Assembly: GCA_045541975.1 (NCBI GenBank) | Contig: JAZQKB010000040.1 | Span: 1 to 53,460, forward strand | Source: SIG452 sp045541975 | GTDB lineage: Bacteria > Bacillota > Clostridia > UMGS1840 | Direction: 5' to 3' | DNA length: 53,460 nt | In this document: positions 6,828 to 14,479 of the stretch, one piece after another | How positions within the stretch are numbered: the first letter of the stretch is position 1 | Layout of the letters: every line of letters starts with the position of its first letter | Made by a program: the position numbers and the translations under genes | The notes under the pieces: model-generated | Seen by the model: only the letters and a program-made list of their open reading frames with translations | Databases searched by the model: none | What the model was told of the DNA's origin: nothing

Positions 6828-6985
6828 ATGGGACTTGAAACCTAAGAGGGCACGAGTCGTTTAGAAAACAGTTCGGGGAACTGTTTTTAGACGAGTGGTA
6901 CGCAGACGGGTACCGAAGCCGTAGGCTTGGGTCGTCAAGTAGTCAGGGCGCATCTGTGCGACCGTGTCCCATCAGCTGCACCAAA
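6828..6985. repeat. Element ending in copies of the tRNA-Leu T-arm and 3' end
   Basis: The 20-mer GTCCCATCAGCTGCACCAAA of the tRNA 3' end (6768-6787) recurs exactly at 6966-6985. At the other end 6828-6842 (ATGGGACTTGAAACC) is an inverted near-copy of the T-arm. The interior has a hairpin CGTTTAGAAAACAGTT-CGGGG-AACTGTTTTTAGACG (about 6857-6893, imperfect), a GGTAC...GTACC pair near 6897-6914 and GCGCATCTGTGCG (6948-6960). No second intact tRNA and no ORF are present. It resembles the scar of an element integrated at the tRNA. Confidence 0.65.
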
Positions 6986-7026
6986 AAAAGCACATTGTCA
7001 CTACTTGTTGTGTCAATGTGCTTTTT
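6985..7026. terminator. Bidirectional terminator
   Basis: AAAAAGCACATTG and CAATGTGCTTTTT pair around a 16-base loop, giving a T-run on both strands. On the minus strand it ends the lipoprotein operon three bases after the 7029 stop codon. Confidence 0.85.
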
Positions 7027-7028
7027 GA

Positions 7029-7625
7029 TTATTCCATGACAGTGTAGTCGGTAATATCGTGAACAGATTCTGTAACAATCAGACGTCCGTCACCACCCAT
7101 TTGGGGACTGAACTTACAAACACCGTTTCGATTCACTGTAACAATTTCGATATTGGAATGCAAGTCAGACAGATTACACCGCAGTGTGAAAGCTTCTCCC
7201 TGATATACCGTAACCGTTTTTCCGGATTCTGTATGGATAATGTCCACAGATTCTCTGTATCGGGGAATCACAAGATACCATTCATCTCCCATAAAATCAA
7301 AATGCTCTATTTGTTCAAGAGATTCTTTCGATAAATCGGCAAAGATACCGTTTACATAGGTATTGCGAAATTCCATACGGTCACCGTATCCTAAAAAAGC
7401 AACGGCAAACGACGGATTTTCTTCATAGGAGTCAAAATCAAAAACATTTGCATATTCTGTGCGATAATCCTCATCACGGTACATCATACCCGGTCCGTCC
7501 AGAATCTGCGGTGTTTCCACAGGCATCGCCGTCGGTTCCGGCTGAGGAGCAGGTTGTTGGTTGCAGCCTACCACAAAAACCAGCACACACACAACCAAAA
7601 CACAGGAAATCAGAATATATTTCAT
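7029..7625 (-). CDS. Putative lipoprotein, function unknown
   Basis: A 198-residue protein starting MKYILISCVLVV, with a lipoprotein signal ending VVGC (lipidated Cys21), then a Pro/Gln/Glu-rich linker (about 22-40) and a soluble domain. It contains a regularly spaced YRDEDYRTEYANVFDFDSY segment and probable beta strands, with no motif I recognise. An in-frame ATG five codons earlier overlaps the previous gene and lacks a ribosome site; AGGG before 7625 favours the start given. The stop of the upstream gene is four bases away, so the two are translationally coupled. Last gene of the 9901-7029 operon; cell-surface attachment is inferred. Confidence 0.8.
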   Translation of the reverse strand: MKYILISCVLVVCVLVFVVGCNQQPAPQPEPTAMPVETPQILDGPGMMYRDEDYRTEYANVFDFDSYEENPSFAVAFLGYGDRMEFRNTYVNGIFADLSKESLEQIEHFDFMGDEWYLVIPRYRESVDIIHTESGKTVTVYQGEAFTLRCNLSDLHSNIEIVTVNRNGVCKFSPQMGGDGRLIVTESVHDITDYTVME

Positions 7626-7629
7626 AGCG

Positions 7630-9162
7630 TTACCCTGCATACATAATATCTGTGAAGCATTCCTCTTCAGGCATGCCGTTCACCGTGTACGGCCAATCGG
7701 ACACATCCACTGTTACTCTGTATACTTTTCCGTCCTGGGTAAGAAGTTCCACCCAGGTTTCACCGTCAGTAATCAAAGGAGTAAACACGGTGCCTGCCGG
7801 CAACTCCGTAGTCTGACCGTTGGTGCGGTCTGTCATTTTCAGAGGAATCGCAGAGGTCAGATCCATTCCGTAGGTAAAGGTATAGTTGTCATCAAGCTTC
7901 TGCAGGAATCCATTTTCATCAATCTGATAATCGGCAACAGCACCTCTGGTACCTAACAGTTGGAAATTAGTTGACAATGTAAAGTAATCAGGATTGTTGA
8001 TAACTTCAGTGTAAACCACACCTTTGTTCTCTGCCGTTTCAATATACTGATAGTCGGGCTGGGTGTCAGAGCGCTGAGAGATCTGTTTGATTGTTCCGTT
8101 GATATCAAGACCGTTGATTGTATGATATTCACCGTCTGAATGAGAAATATAATAAATATAGTTCTTTCCGCCGGTATGTACCAGATAGGGTTCAAATTCG
8201 TAAGCGTAGTTGATTTCGTCGGTGTACTGTTCATTGTTCACCGCTATTGCGAACATATTGTATGAGCCGTAGTAATCCAGCTGGTCAAAAATTTCCACAT
8301 AATCAGTTTGTTCGTCGCCTTCGGTCAGATCAAAATCCAGCTTCAGCCATTTGGGGAGCATTACCGCATAATGTTCGGGAGCATCGGCATAAGGTTCACA
8401 AAACAGCTCCGGCTCTTCCCAAAAATAAATCTTTGCAGACAGGGGGCCTGCTGCATAGGCAGCAATATCATAGGGACTGAACCAGAAGGTAATGCCCTGG
8501 TAATCCATTGTCCACTGATAATAGGAAATATCATATTCTTCCAAAACGGTTTTCAGGGAGTCTCCCAAGAACATACCATCGGAATATTTTGCACTCAATT
8601 TTTCATACAGAATTTCAGCCAGTGCATCCACATCGGTCAGCACATCGGAAAGTTCCAGTTCTTCCCCGGTGACAGGGTCATAATTATAGCCCAGATAGTA
8701 ATGATTCGGATGCGCTCCGCCGGAATAAATATATCCGTATTCCAAAAAACTTACCAGATTGGCATCTGCTCTTTGGATATACAGCTTATTTTCACTTTCC
8801 AACGAAAGAGAGTCGTGCCCGTATCCCATCAGCTCTGCCTTCATTCCCTGAAGGTCCTCAAAAGTGGTTTCAGCAAGACTGATTTCTTCTTCGTTGAATC
8901 TATCCAAGGAAGTTTGCAGTTTAGGATAATCTTTTGCAGATTCTTCAGAAAGCATCAACTGTTCCCATTTCACAGAAACATAAGTCTCCTCTTCTGACCA
9001 ATCTTCTAAGAAAGCGTTGCCAATCATCACGTTAAGAAACGGCACTGCTGATTCCGACTCAGTTGTGGGATTTCCCGGTTGTTTAGTTGCAGGTTTCTGA
9101 TGACAGGAGCAAAGTGCCAGCACCATACAAAGAGCCAACAGCATACAGATTGTTTTTTTCAT
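7630..9162 (-). CDS. Lipoprotein with DUF3298 (RsiV/PdaC-like) domain
   Basis: 510 residues from MKKTICMLLALCMVLALCSC; the lipobox LCSC puts the lipid on Cys20. The start has AAGGAGGAG nine bases before it; in-frame codons upstream look non-coding. Residues 40-260 resemble the DUF4163/DUF3298 pair of the anti-sigma factor RsiV and the deacetylase PdaC, including the signature GGAHPN at 148-153 followed by NYDPVTGEELELSDVL. In RsiV this domain binds lysozyme. No catalytic polysaccharide deacetylase domain is visible; the C-terminal half (about 270-510) is unfamiliar and ends in a beta-rich region. Role as a surface sensor or binding protein is inferred. It lies between two other lipoprotein genes. 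Confidence 0.85.
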   Translation of the reverse strand: MKKTICMLLALCMVLALCSCHQKPATKQPGNPTTESESAVPFLNVMIGNAFLEDWSEEETYVSVKWEQLMLSEESAKDYPKLQTSLDRFNEEEISLAETTFEDLQGMKAELMGYGHDSLSLESENKLYIQRADANLVSFLEYGYIYSGGAHPNHYYLGYNYDPVTGEELELSDVLTDVDALAEILYEKLSAKYSDGMFLGDSLKTVLEEYDISYYQWTMDYQGITFWFSPYDIAAYAAGPLSAKIYFWEEPELFCEPYADAPEHYAVMLPKWLKLDFDLTEGDEQTDYVEIFDQLDYYGSYNMFAIAVNNEQYTDEINYAYEFEPYLVHTGGKNYIYYISHSDGEYHTINGLDINGTIKQISQRSDTQPDYQYIETAENKGVVYTEVINNPDYFTLSTNFQLLGTRGAVADYQIDENGFLQKLDDNYTFTYGMDLTSAIPLKMTDRTNGQTTELPAGTVFTPLITDGETWVELLTQDGKVYRVTVDVSDWPYTVNGMPEEECFTDIMYAG

Positions 9163-9309
9163 AAAGTTCTCCTCCTTCGATTCTTGGATGAGATTTTTTC
9201 TATCTGATTTTATTGTAGACCTTTTTTTGCCAAAATGCAAGTTTTTCCCAAAAAATATCCACATAATATTACAGGGGAGGGATATCCCCTCCCCTGGCAA
9301 ACGCAAGGA

Positions 9310-9882
9310 CTATTCTGCGTCTTCGGAAACTTCTAAAGCACCGTTAAACACAATGGAATCCACAATTGCACGAATGGTTTCGTTTTTGTAGAATTCTTCC
9401 CCTTCCATAGAGTCCCTGCTGTAATCAGGTCGATTCATGCCAACCTCCATATATCTGTCCCAACCTTCTTCCAGGTTTTCTAAATGTATACAGATATAAT
9501 ATCCGCCAAAACCTTCGTAGCCGTATGCATCGTATTTACCAACTTTCAACTCTTGATAGGTTTCGTTTTCTTCTTGGATGTACTCTTTGTTTTCCCAATA
9601 AGTAGAATCTTCATAAAGTCCTACTTGAACCTCGTAGTTTTCTTCTTCATTCACAACAATTTTGCTATTGGTGTAGTCATCGTCTTTTAACGTAAACTTA
9701 TCGCTGTCCGGATAGCTGAACTCAGCGGAGATATAGTAACCGTCGCCTTCGTAACAGTCATATTCCACAAGTTCGGCTTTAGCTCCCAGGTTGGTTCCTC
9801 CCGAAGCTCCCTGCTGGGAATTACAAGCCACTAAAGAAAATAACATTACACCTGCTAAAACAATTGTCAATAATTTTTTCAT
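9310..9882 (-). CDS. Putative lipoprotein, function unknown
   Basis: 190 residues starting at the third of three consecutive ATGs, chosen because GGGAGG stands eight bases before it. Signal peptide MKKLLTIVLAGVMLFSLVAC with lipobox LVAC and lipidated Cys20, then a Gly/Ser linker. The soluble part is acidic, rich in Tyr and Glu, and has alternating strand-like segments (KLVEY-type, GYYISAEFSYPDSDKF, KYDAYGYEGFGGYYICIHLE). No known domain recognised. It starts 18 bp after the stop of the DUF4428 gene. Confidence 0.82.
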   Translation of the reverse strand: MKKLLTIVLAGVMLFSLVACNSQQGASGGTNLGAKAELVEYDCYEGDGYYISAEFSYPDSDKFTLKDDDYTNSKIVVNEEENYEVQVGLYEDSTYWENKEYIQEENETYQELKVGKYDAYGYEGFGGYYICIHLENLEEGWDRYMEVGMNRPDYSRDSMEGEEFYKNETIRAIVDSIVFNGALEVSEDAE

Positions 9883-9900
9883 CATCATTTCCTCCCAAAA

Positions 9901-10785
9901 TTAATTGATTTTTTCTTCTGCTGTATCGGCAGCTCTTGTGTACTGTGCCAGGCCTCCGGTCTGGGCGTCGCTCATTGCATTCATATTCTTTTGGATTTCT
10001 TCTTTTTGCGCATCGGTCATTTCACCGCCGGATTTTGCCACCTTCACCGCTGCCATAGCAGTTTTGGCAAATCCCACAGCACCCATCAGATCCCGTTTTT
10101 CTTTGGTGGTCATGCCAAAGTTGAATAAACCTTTTACATCATCGTTCACCCCAAAAATATAGTTAAAATGAGCGATTGCGTTTTCTGCATATTTTAGGTA
10201 GTTTTCTTTTTCCCGTTCATTAGTAGCAAAGCGAACCTTGATGGGTTCTATAATGTACGGATGGGCACGCAGTCCGTTTCTCATGGTGGTAACATCATCT
10301 TTCGCTCCCACTAATGTCAATTTGATGCCGCCTTCCTTGAAAATCTTGGGTTTACCGGGTTCAGTGGGTTCGCCTTCTTCCACATACGGTTCATAAGAAG
10401 ATACCTGGTCGTAACGGATTAACTCGGTCGGATAGCGTTGGTCTCTGTCTCTGGAATCGTCGATAATGCGGAACATTCCGTAATCATCGAAAAACTCAAT
10501 TCCCTGACGGTTGGTAGCAGAAGGATAGCGGTTTCGTTGTTTTAAATTTGGCTCAATAATTTCACGGTAAATACGGTCGGAGCGTTTCATATACTCCATA
10601 TGCCCCATCAGTTCTGCTTTTGTGTATCTGCTTTTGCGAATAAAGGCAGAGCACATATCGTCACATTTTGAACAGATGTACTCATCACCTTTGATTTTTG
10701 TGCGGCTCATCATCCCGCATTCGCCTCCACAAAATGCACAAGTCTTTTTTCCAAAAATGTTTTTAAAAAAATCTCCAAGTCCCAT
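9901..10785 (-). CDS. DUF4428 zinc-ribbon protein
   Basis: 294 residues from MGLGDFFKNIFGKK (AAGGAG nine bases before); an upstream in-frame ATG is poorly supported. The N-terminus carries a four-cysteine ribbon, CAFCGGECGM (C16, C19) and YICSKCDDMC (C38, C41), typical of DUF4428. A middle beta-rich region (about 120-190, FFDDYGMFRIIDDSRD and IKLTLVGAKDDV) resembles the PH-like part seen after such ribbons. The C-terminal third is helical and alkaline. No signal peptide, so it is cytoplasmic, unlike the lipoproteins it precedes. Function unknown. Confidence 0.82.
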   Translation of the reverse strand: MGLGDFFKNIFGKKTCAFCGGECGMMSRTKIKGDEYICSKCDDMCSAFIRKSRYTKAELMGHMEYMKRSDRIYREIIEPNLKQRNRYPSATNRQGIEFFDDYGMFRIIDDSRDRDQRYPTELIRYDQVSSYEPYVEEGEPTEPGKPKIFKEGGIKLTLVGAKDDVTTMRNGLRAHPYIIEPIKVRFATNEREKENYLKYAENAIAHFNYIFGVNDDVKGLFNFGMTTKEKRDLMGAVGFAKTAMAAVKVAKSGGEMTDAQKEEIQKNMNAMSDAQTGGLAQYTRAADTAEEKIN

Positions 10786-10930
10786 TGCAATTCTCCTTTT
10801 ATATAATGATAAATTTGGTTTTCTGCTTTCTTCAACAAAAATCGACTTGCCCATTGACGAAAGTTAAACTTTGTGATAAAATAAACTTACTTTAACTATA
10901 TATATTATAGTACACTTCTGCGAAACTGTC

Positions 10931-11001
10931 CCCACACTTTTTTCAAATTTTAGTGTGGAAAATCCGATTTTTTTCACAAAAAGTGTGGGAAAAAGTGTGG
11001 G
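10931..11001 (+). repeat. Tandem 12-mers and inverted partners before the LuxR-type gene
   Basis: AAAAAGTGTGGG is repeated twice in direct succession (10978-10989 and 10990-11001). A third AGTGTGG lies at 10952-10958 and the complement CCCACACTTTTTT at 10931-10943. The single CCCACACT arm could pair with any one of the three GTGTGGs. It lies 45-115 bp before the ATG at 11046. Either an operator array or a set of alternative hairpins is possible. No clear plus-strand promoter is visible in 10786-11045; a TATAAT on the minus strand (10904-10909) could serve the DUF4428 gene. Confidence 0.65.
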
Positions 11002-11045
11002 ATTATTTAAAAAACGATAAAAAGATGCTATCAAAGGAGAATCTT

Positions 11046-12110
11046 ATGAAGCAAAAGCTCTTTTACCTTTTGGGGATTTGTTTGCTTACCCTGTTTCTCA
11101 TAACAGGTTGTCAGCCGATTGGTGAAAAAGGGGCAACAATTTCTTCTATATATGGTGTAACTACTATTTTTTCTTTTCTGCTGCTATTGGGATATTTCTT
11201 CAGTATTAAAAAGAAAAATTTGTGGTTTATTGTGTTGTTTATTTCGGTATTCGTGGTAAATTCCGGATATTTATGGCTTTCTGTGTCAAAAACACTGCAA
11301 GAAGCCCTCTGGGCAAACCGTGTTTCTTATCTTGGCTCGGTATTTTTACCATTATCTATGATTATGACGGTGATGAAGGTTTCCAAACTGCATTATCAAA
11401 AATGGGTACCGGGTGTGTTATTTGCAGTATCCTTAGCAGTCTTTTTCCTTGCAGCAAGTCCCGGGATTCTTACCATTTACTATGAATCCGTTTCCTTAGA
11501 AACCGTGAACGGTGTTTCCGTTTTGGTAAAAGATTACGGCAGCTGGCACTGCGTATATCTGTTTTACCTGCTGGGATACTTCTTCCTAATGGCTGCCACC
11601 ACCATACATGCAGTTACCAAAAAGAAAATCGAATCTACCTCTCATGCAATTATTCTGATTGTAGCTGTGTTTGTGAATTTATGTGTGTGGCTGTTGGAAC
11701 AGCTGGTGAAAATTGATTTTGAAATTCTGTCTGTTTCTTACATTATCAGCGAACTGTTCTTAATCGGCGTTTATCTGATGATTCAGCAACAGGAAACCGT
11801 AATTTCAAATCTGCAGGAAAAAATATCAAAACTTCCCGAAAAACAAATAACCACCATCCAAAAAGATACTCCAGAATTTTCAGAACACTGTGCGTATATC
11901 ATCAAACAGTTACCCACCCTGACCACATCAGAGCGTACGATATATAACTGTTATCTGGCAGGGCTTTCTACCAAGGAAGTGTTGGAAAAATTGCACATTG
12001 CGGAAAACACTCTGAAATTTCATAACAAAAATCTGTATGGTAAACTTGGTGTTTCTTCCCGAAAGCAACTGATAGAATACGCCAAAGCCATTGAAACAGA
12101 AAAAATGTAG
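11046..12110 (+). CDS. Membrane-bound LuxR-family regulator
   Basis: 354 residues starting at MKQKLFYLLGICLLTLFLITG, preceded by AAAGGAG; the 31 in-frame codons upstream run through the tandem repeats and are rejected. The N-terminal two thirds has about seven hydrophobic helices (near 1-22, 34-52, 60-77, 90-107, 118-137, 163-180, 195-212 and a further one), like the 7TM sensor module before some histidine kinases. A short linker (about 240-285) leads to a LuxR-type helix-turn-helix, LTTSERTIYNCYLAGLSTKE, then LHIAENTLKFHNKNLYGKLG. It would bind DNA from the membrane in response to an unknown signal. The lipobox-like ITGC at 19-22 is probably just part of the first helix. Ends at a strong terminator, so it is monocistronic. 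Confidence 0.85.
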   Translation: MKQKLFYLLGICLLTLFLITGCQPIGEKGATISSIYGVTTIFSFLLLLGYFFSIKKKNLWFIVLFISVFVVNSGYLWLSVSKTLQEALWANRVSYLGSVFLPLSMIMTVMKVSKLHYQKWVPGVLFAVSLAVFFLAASPGILTIYYESVSLETVNGVSVLVKDYGSWHCVYLFYLLGYFFLMAATTIHAVTKKKIESTSHAIILIVAVFVNLCVWLLEQLVKIDFEILSVSYIISELFLIGVYLMIQQQETVISNLQEKISKLPEKQITTIQKDTPEFSEHCAYIIKQLPTLTTSERTIYNCYLAGLSTKEVLEKLHIAENTLKFHNKNLYGKLGVSSRKQLIEYAKAIETEKM

Positions 12111-12112
12111 AT

Positions 12113-12148
12113 AAAAAAGCATCGGCTGTGATCAGCCGGTGCTTTTTT
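12113..12148 (+). terminator. Terminator of the LuxR-type gene
   Basis: AAAAAAGCATCGGCTG, TGAT, CAGCCGGTGCTTTTTT immediately after the stop codon; a stem of about 16 bp with one mismatch-tolerant G-T and a T-run. Confidence 0.92.
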
Positions 12149-12163
12149 ATCAATAGAAAACAC

Positions 12164-12192
12164 TTGCTTTTTTAAAAGAATGGTGCTATAAT
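12164..12192 (+). promoter_or_regulatory. Promoter of the LtaS-like gene
   Basis: TTGCTT (12164-12169), 17 bases, TATAAT (12187-12192); start near 12199, leader of about 55 nt to the AAAGGAGGG site before ATG 12256. Confidence 0.85.
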
Positions 12193-12255
12193 ATCAATAT
12201 TCTGAAAAAATCCGAAATTTTCTAAAAAATTTCGACAAAAAAAGGAGGGATTACA

Positions 12256-14112
12256 ATGCAAAAACAAATACTGAACAAATCCGATTTTAGCATCCGCAAT
12301 AACGGATTAAGATTTGCTTTTTTCCTGGTTGCACCGCTGATTCTGCTGTGCTCACTGGAAGTGATGCATTTATCCTATCCTTACGCTGCAGACGCATTTT
12401 ACAAGTCCGATTTTTATATTGCCAAAATGATGATTACCTATCTGTTTTTGTTCTGCTGGCAAGGTTTCTTTTATGTGCTGACACAAAATGCATTTGTAGC
12501 GAATCTTTGCAATACAGTCCTCATGTTTATGATTGCATACACCAGCGAAGTGATGGGACGCTTAAACGGGAACCCATTGCTTCCCTGCAACCTGCTCCTG
12601 ATGTCCAACGTGGGGGATATCACTTCCTTTGTGGAGATTCCGTTTATTCCCTCGGTAATTGTTGCAGTGCTTATTAACCTTTGTTCTTTAGGAATCCATC
12701 TGTTTGTACTGCGGTTCTGCCCCGTCAAAAGACGGTGGCACCATCGGGTAATCTTTGGAGTACTTTTGACGGCGGCGTTTATGATTGCCAACAACACCCT
12801 TTGCTATGATAAAACATTTCGCCATCAGACATTGGCAAAACTGGATATCCGTGTTTCTGCTTTCAATCCCATTGAAGACTATCAGGCAAACGGTGCAGTG
12901 CTGACCTTTTTCCCCAGAATCGGAGATCTGATTGTGCCAAAGCCTGCAAATTATACCAAAAATGCCATTGAAACCTTTCGCCCCGACTATGAAAAAAAAC
13001 TTCCCTCTCCGAATCCGATAAAAGCAAATGTAATTATCATTCAAAATGAAGCCTGGTGGGATCCTTCTCTGATGCCGGAAGTTTCCTATACGCCGGACTT
13101 ACTCAGCGGAATCCATTCTCTTTCAGACAACACCGAAAAAGGAACATTTCTGTCTCCTGTGTATGCAGGCGGAACCTGTATGCCGGAATTTGAAGTGATC
13201 ACAGGCATTCCCACCTATCTGTTGCCCTCAGCAGCATATCCCTACTCTCAATATATTATGGAATATACGCCATCCATCGTTTCAGCTTATCAGAAAGAAG
13301 GCTATCAAACGGTGGCTCTGCATCCTTACAAAAAGAATTTTTATAACCGCTCCACCGCTTATCCGTTATTAGGGTTTGACGAGTTTAAGGGAATAGACGA
13401 GTTCACTCATCAAGACAAATCCGGCGCATATATTGACGATATGGCATGCGTGAAACAGATTATTGAAGAATTTGAAGAAAAAACCTCTGAATATATTATG
13501 GAATTTGTGGTCACTATGGAAAACCACGGTGCTTACAAGCAACCCCGCTATGCTTTCTTCGATATTGATATGGAGGCACCTACCCTTTCTTCCGAAGACT
13601 ACGATGATTTGCTCCGCTATTCTCAGGGCGTTTACAATGCAGATAAAGCCTTTATGGCATTGGTAGAATATTTTTCCAAAGTAGACGAACCTGTGATTTT
13701 AGCAATGTACGGCGACCACTTACCCCTGCTCGGTACCAACGGCAGCACCTACATGGATGCAGGTTTCGTGGAACAAACCAACACCTTCTCTGCCGGAAAC
13801 TATCCTCAGCTTTACGAAACACCCTATGTCATCTGGACCAACTACCCAATTCCAGATTTTAATCTCTCTGAAAAGATCAGCGGAAACACATTGGGACTTA
13901 AAATATTCTTGGAAAGCGGTAACAAAGCACCCTGGTATCTGACGGTGCTAAATGAATTTTCAAACCGTTATCCGGCGACCGTCAATACTGCAATTTATAA
14001 TGAAGATATGAAAAAAACAGATGCCATTTCACCGAAAGATGAGAAGCTTTTAGAAAACGTTGAGCTGATTATCTATGATATTTTACACGGCAACCAATTT
14101 TGCACCCAATAA
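12256..14112 (+). CDS. LtaS-like membrane sulfatase (phosphoglycerol transferase family)
   Basis: 618 residues: four or five membrane helices in 18-180 (for example LRFAFFLVAPLILLCSLEVM and VIFGVLLTAAFMIANN), then an extracellular alkaline-phosphatase-fold sulfatase domain from about 255. Metal and catalytic positions match LtaS: Glu265 in QNEAWWDPS, nucleophile Thr307 in YAGGTCMPEFEVITG, and Asp487-His488 in MYGDHLPLLG. It would move glycerol-phosphate from phosphatidylglycerol onto a teichoic-type polymer or glycan. Whether it makes true lipoteichoic acid or modifies another glycan cannot be told. Monocistronic. Confidence 0.93.
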   Translation: MQKQILNKSDFSIRNNGLRFAFFLVAPLILLCSLEVMHLSYPYAADAFYKSDFYIAKMMITYLFLFCWQGFFYVLTQNAFVANLCNTVLMFMIAYTSEVMGRLNGNPLLPCNLLLMSNVGDITSFVEIPFIPSVIVAVLINLCSLGIHLFVLRFCPVKRRWHHRVIFGVLLTAAFMIANNTLCYDKTFRHQTLAKLDIRVSAFNPIEDYQANGAVLTFFPRIGDLIVPKPANYTKNAIETFRPDYEKKLPSPNPIKANVIIIQNEAWWDPSLMPEVSYTPDLLSGIHSLSDNTEKGTFLSPVYAGGTCMPEFEVITGIPTYLLPSAAYPYSQYIMEYTPSIVSAYQKEGYQTVALHPYKKNFYNRSTAYPLLGFDEFKGIDEFTHQDKSGAYIDDMACVKQIIEEFEEKTSEYIMEFVVTMENHGAYKQPRYAFFDIDMEAPTLSSEDYDDLLRYSQGVYNADKAFMALVEYFSKVDEPVILAMYGDHLPLLGTNGSTYMDAGFVEQTNTFSAGNYPQLYETPYVIWTNYPIPDFNLSEKISGNTLGLKIFLESGNKAPWYLTVLNEFSNRYPATVNTAIYNEDMKKTDAISPKDEKLLENVELIIYDILHGNQFCTQ

Positions 14113-14150
14113 AAAAGGAACAGATTAAAATCTGTTCCTTTTTTATTGGG
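14105..14150. terminator. Symmetric bidirectional terminator
   Basis: A perfect 22-bp inverted repeat with a two-base centre, from CCCAATAAAAAAGGAACAGA to its mirror. Each strand has a GC stem followed by TTTTTT. It contains the stop codon of the LtaS-like gene and can also end the minus-strand operon arriving from rqcP. A second fold at 14173-14208 (CCCGACC/GGTCGGG with inner CAATC/GATTG) lies between it and rqcP. Confidence 0.93.
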
Positions 14151-14214
14151 TATACAACAAGGTTCCGGGGCCCCCGACCGCAATCTTTGATTGTGTTATC
14201 GGGTCGGGTTCTTA

Positions 14215-14460
14215 TTAACCCTCTAACTGGCGATACATCAGTGATGCATCGTCTTTTTTAACCGTTTCTTTTACTTCCAGCACTTCCACGGTTACACATC
14301 TTGCACCAAACTGCAAAGACAAAACATCGCCCACTTTCACTTCGGAAGACGGCTTTGCCACCTTACCGTTGATAGTAACCTTTCCGCCTTCGCAGGCTTC
14401 CTGGGCCACGGTGCGGCGCTTGATAATGCGGGATACTTTTAAATACTTATCAATTCTCAT
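14215..14460 (-). CDS. rqcP: S4-domain RNA-binding protein RqcP (YabO)
   Basis: 81 residues with a single S4 domain: MRIDKYLKVSRIIKRRTVAQ, then GKVTINGKVAKPSSEVKVGD. Proteins of this size and sequence are the Firmicute RqcP/YabO (Hsp15-like) factor, which works with RqcH in alanine tailing during ribosome quality control. It starts 19 bp after folD at the end of the long operon. An AAAGG site lies somewhat distant (11 bases) from the ATG. Confidence 0.92.
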   Translation of the reverse strand: MRIDKYLKVSRIIKRRTVAQEACEGGKVTINGKVAKPSSEVKVGDVLSLQFGARCVTVEVLEVKETVKKDDASLMYRQLEG

Positions 14461-14479
14461 TCTTTTAGTACCTTTTTTC

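Noticed and set aside
8308..8997. 229-codon plus-strand reading frame
   Set aside because: Antisense to the DUF3298 lipoprotein, which has a signal peptide, a strong ribosome site and recognisable motifs.
10952..10960. DnaA-box-like TTTTCCACA on the minus strand
   Set aside because: A single match within the GTGTGG repeats; no cluster, no dnaA or dnaN nearby, so not an origin.
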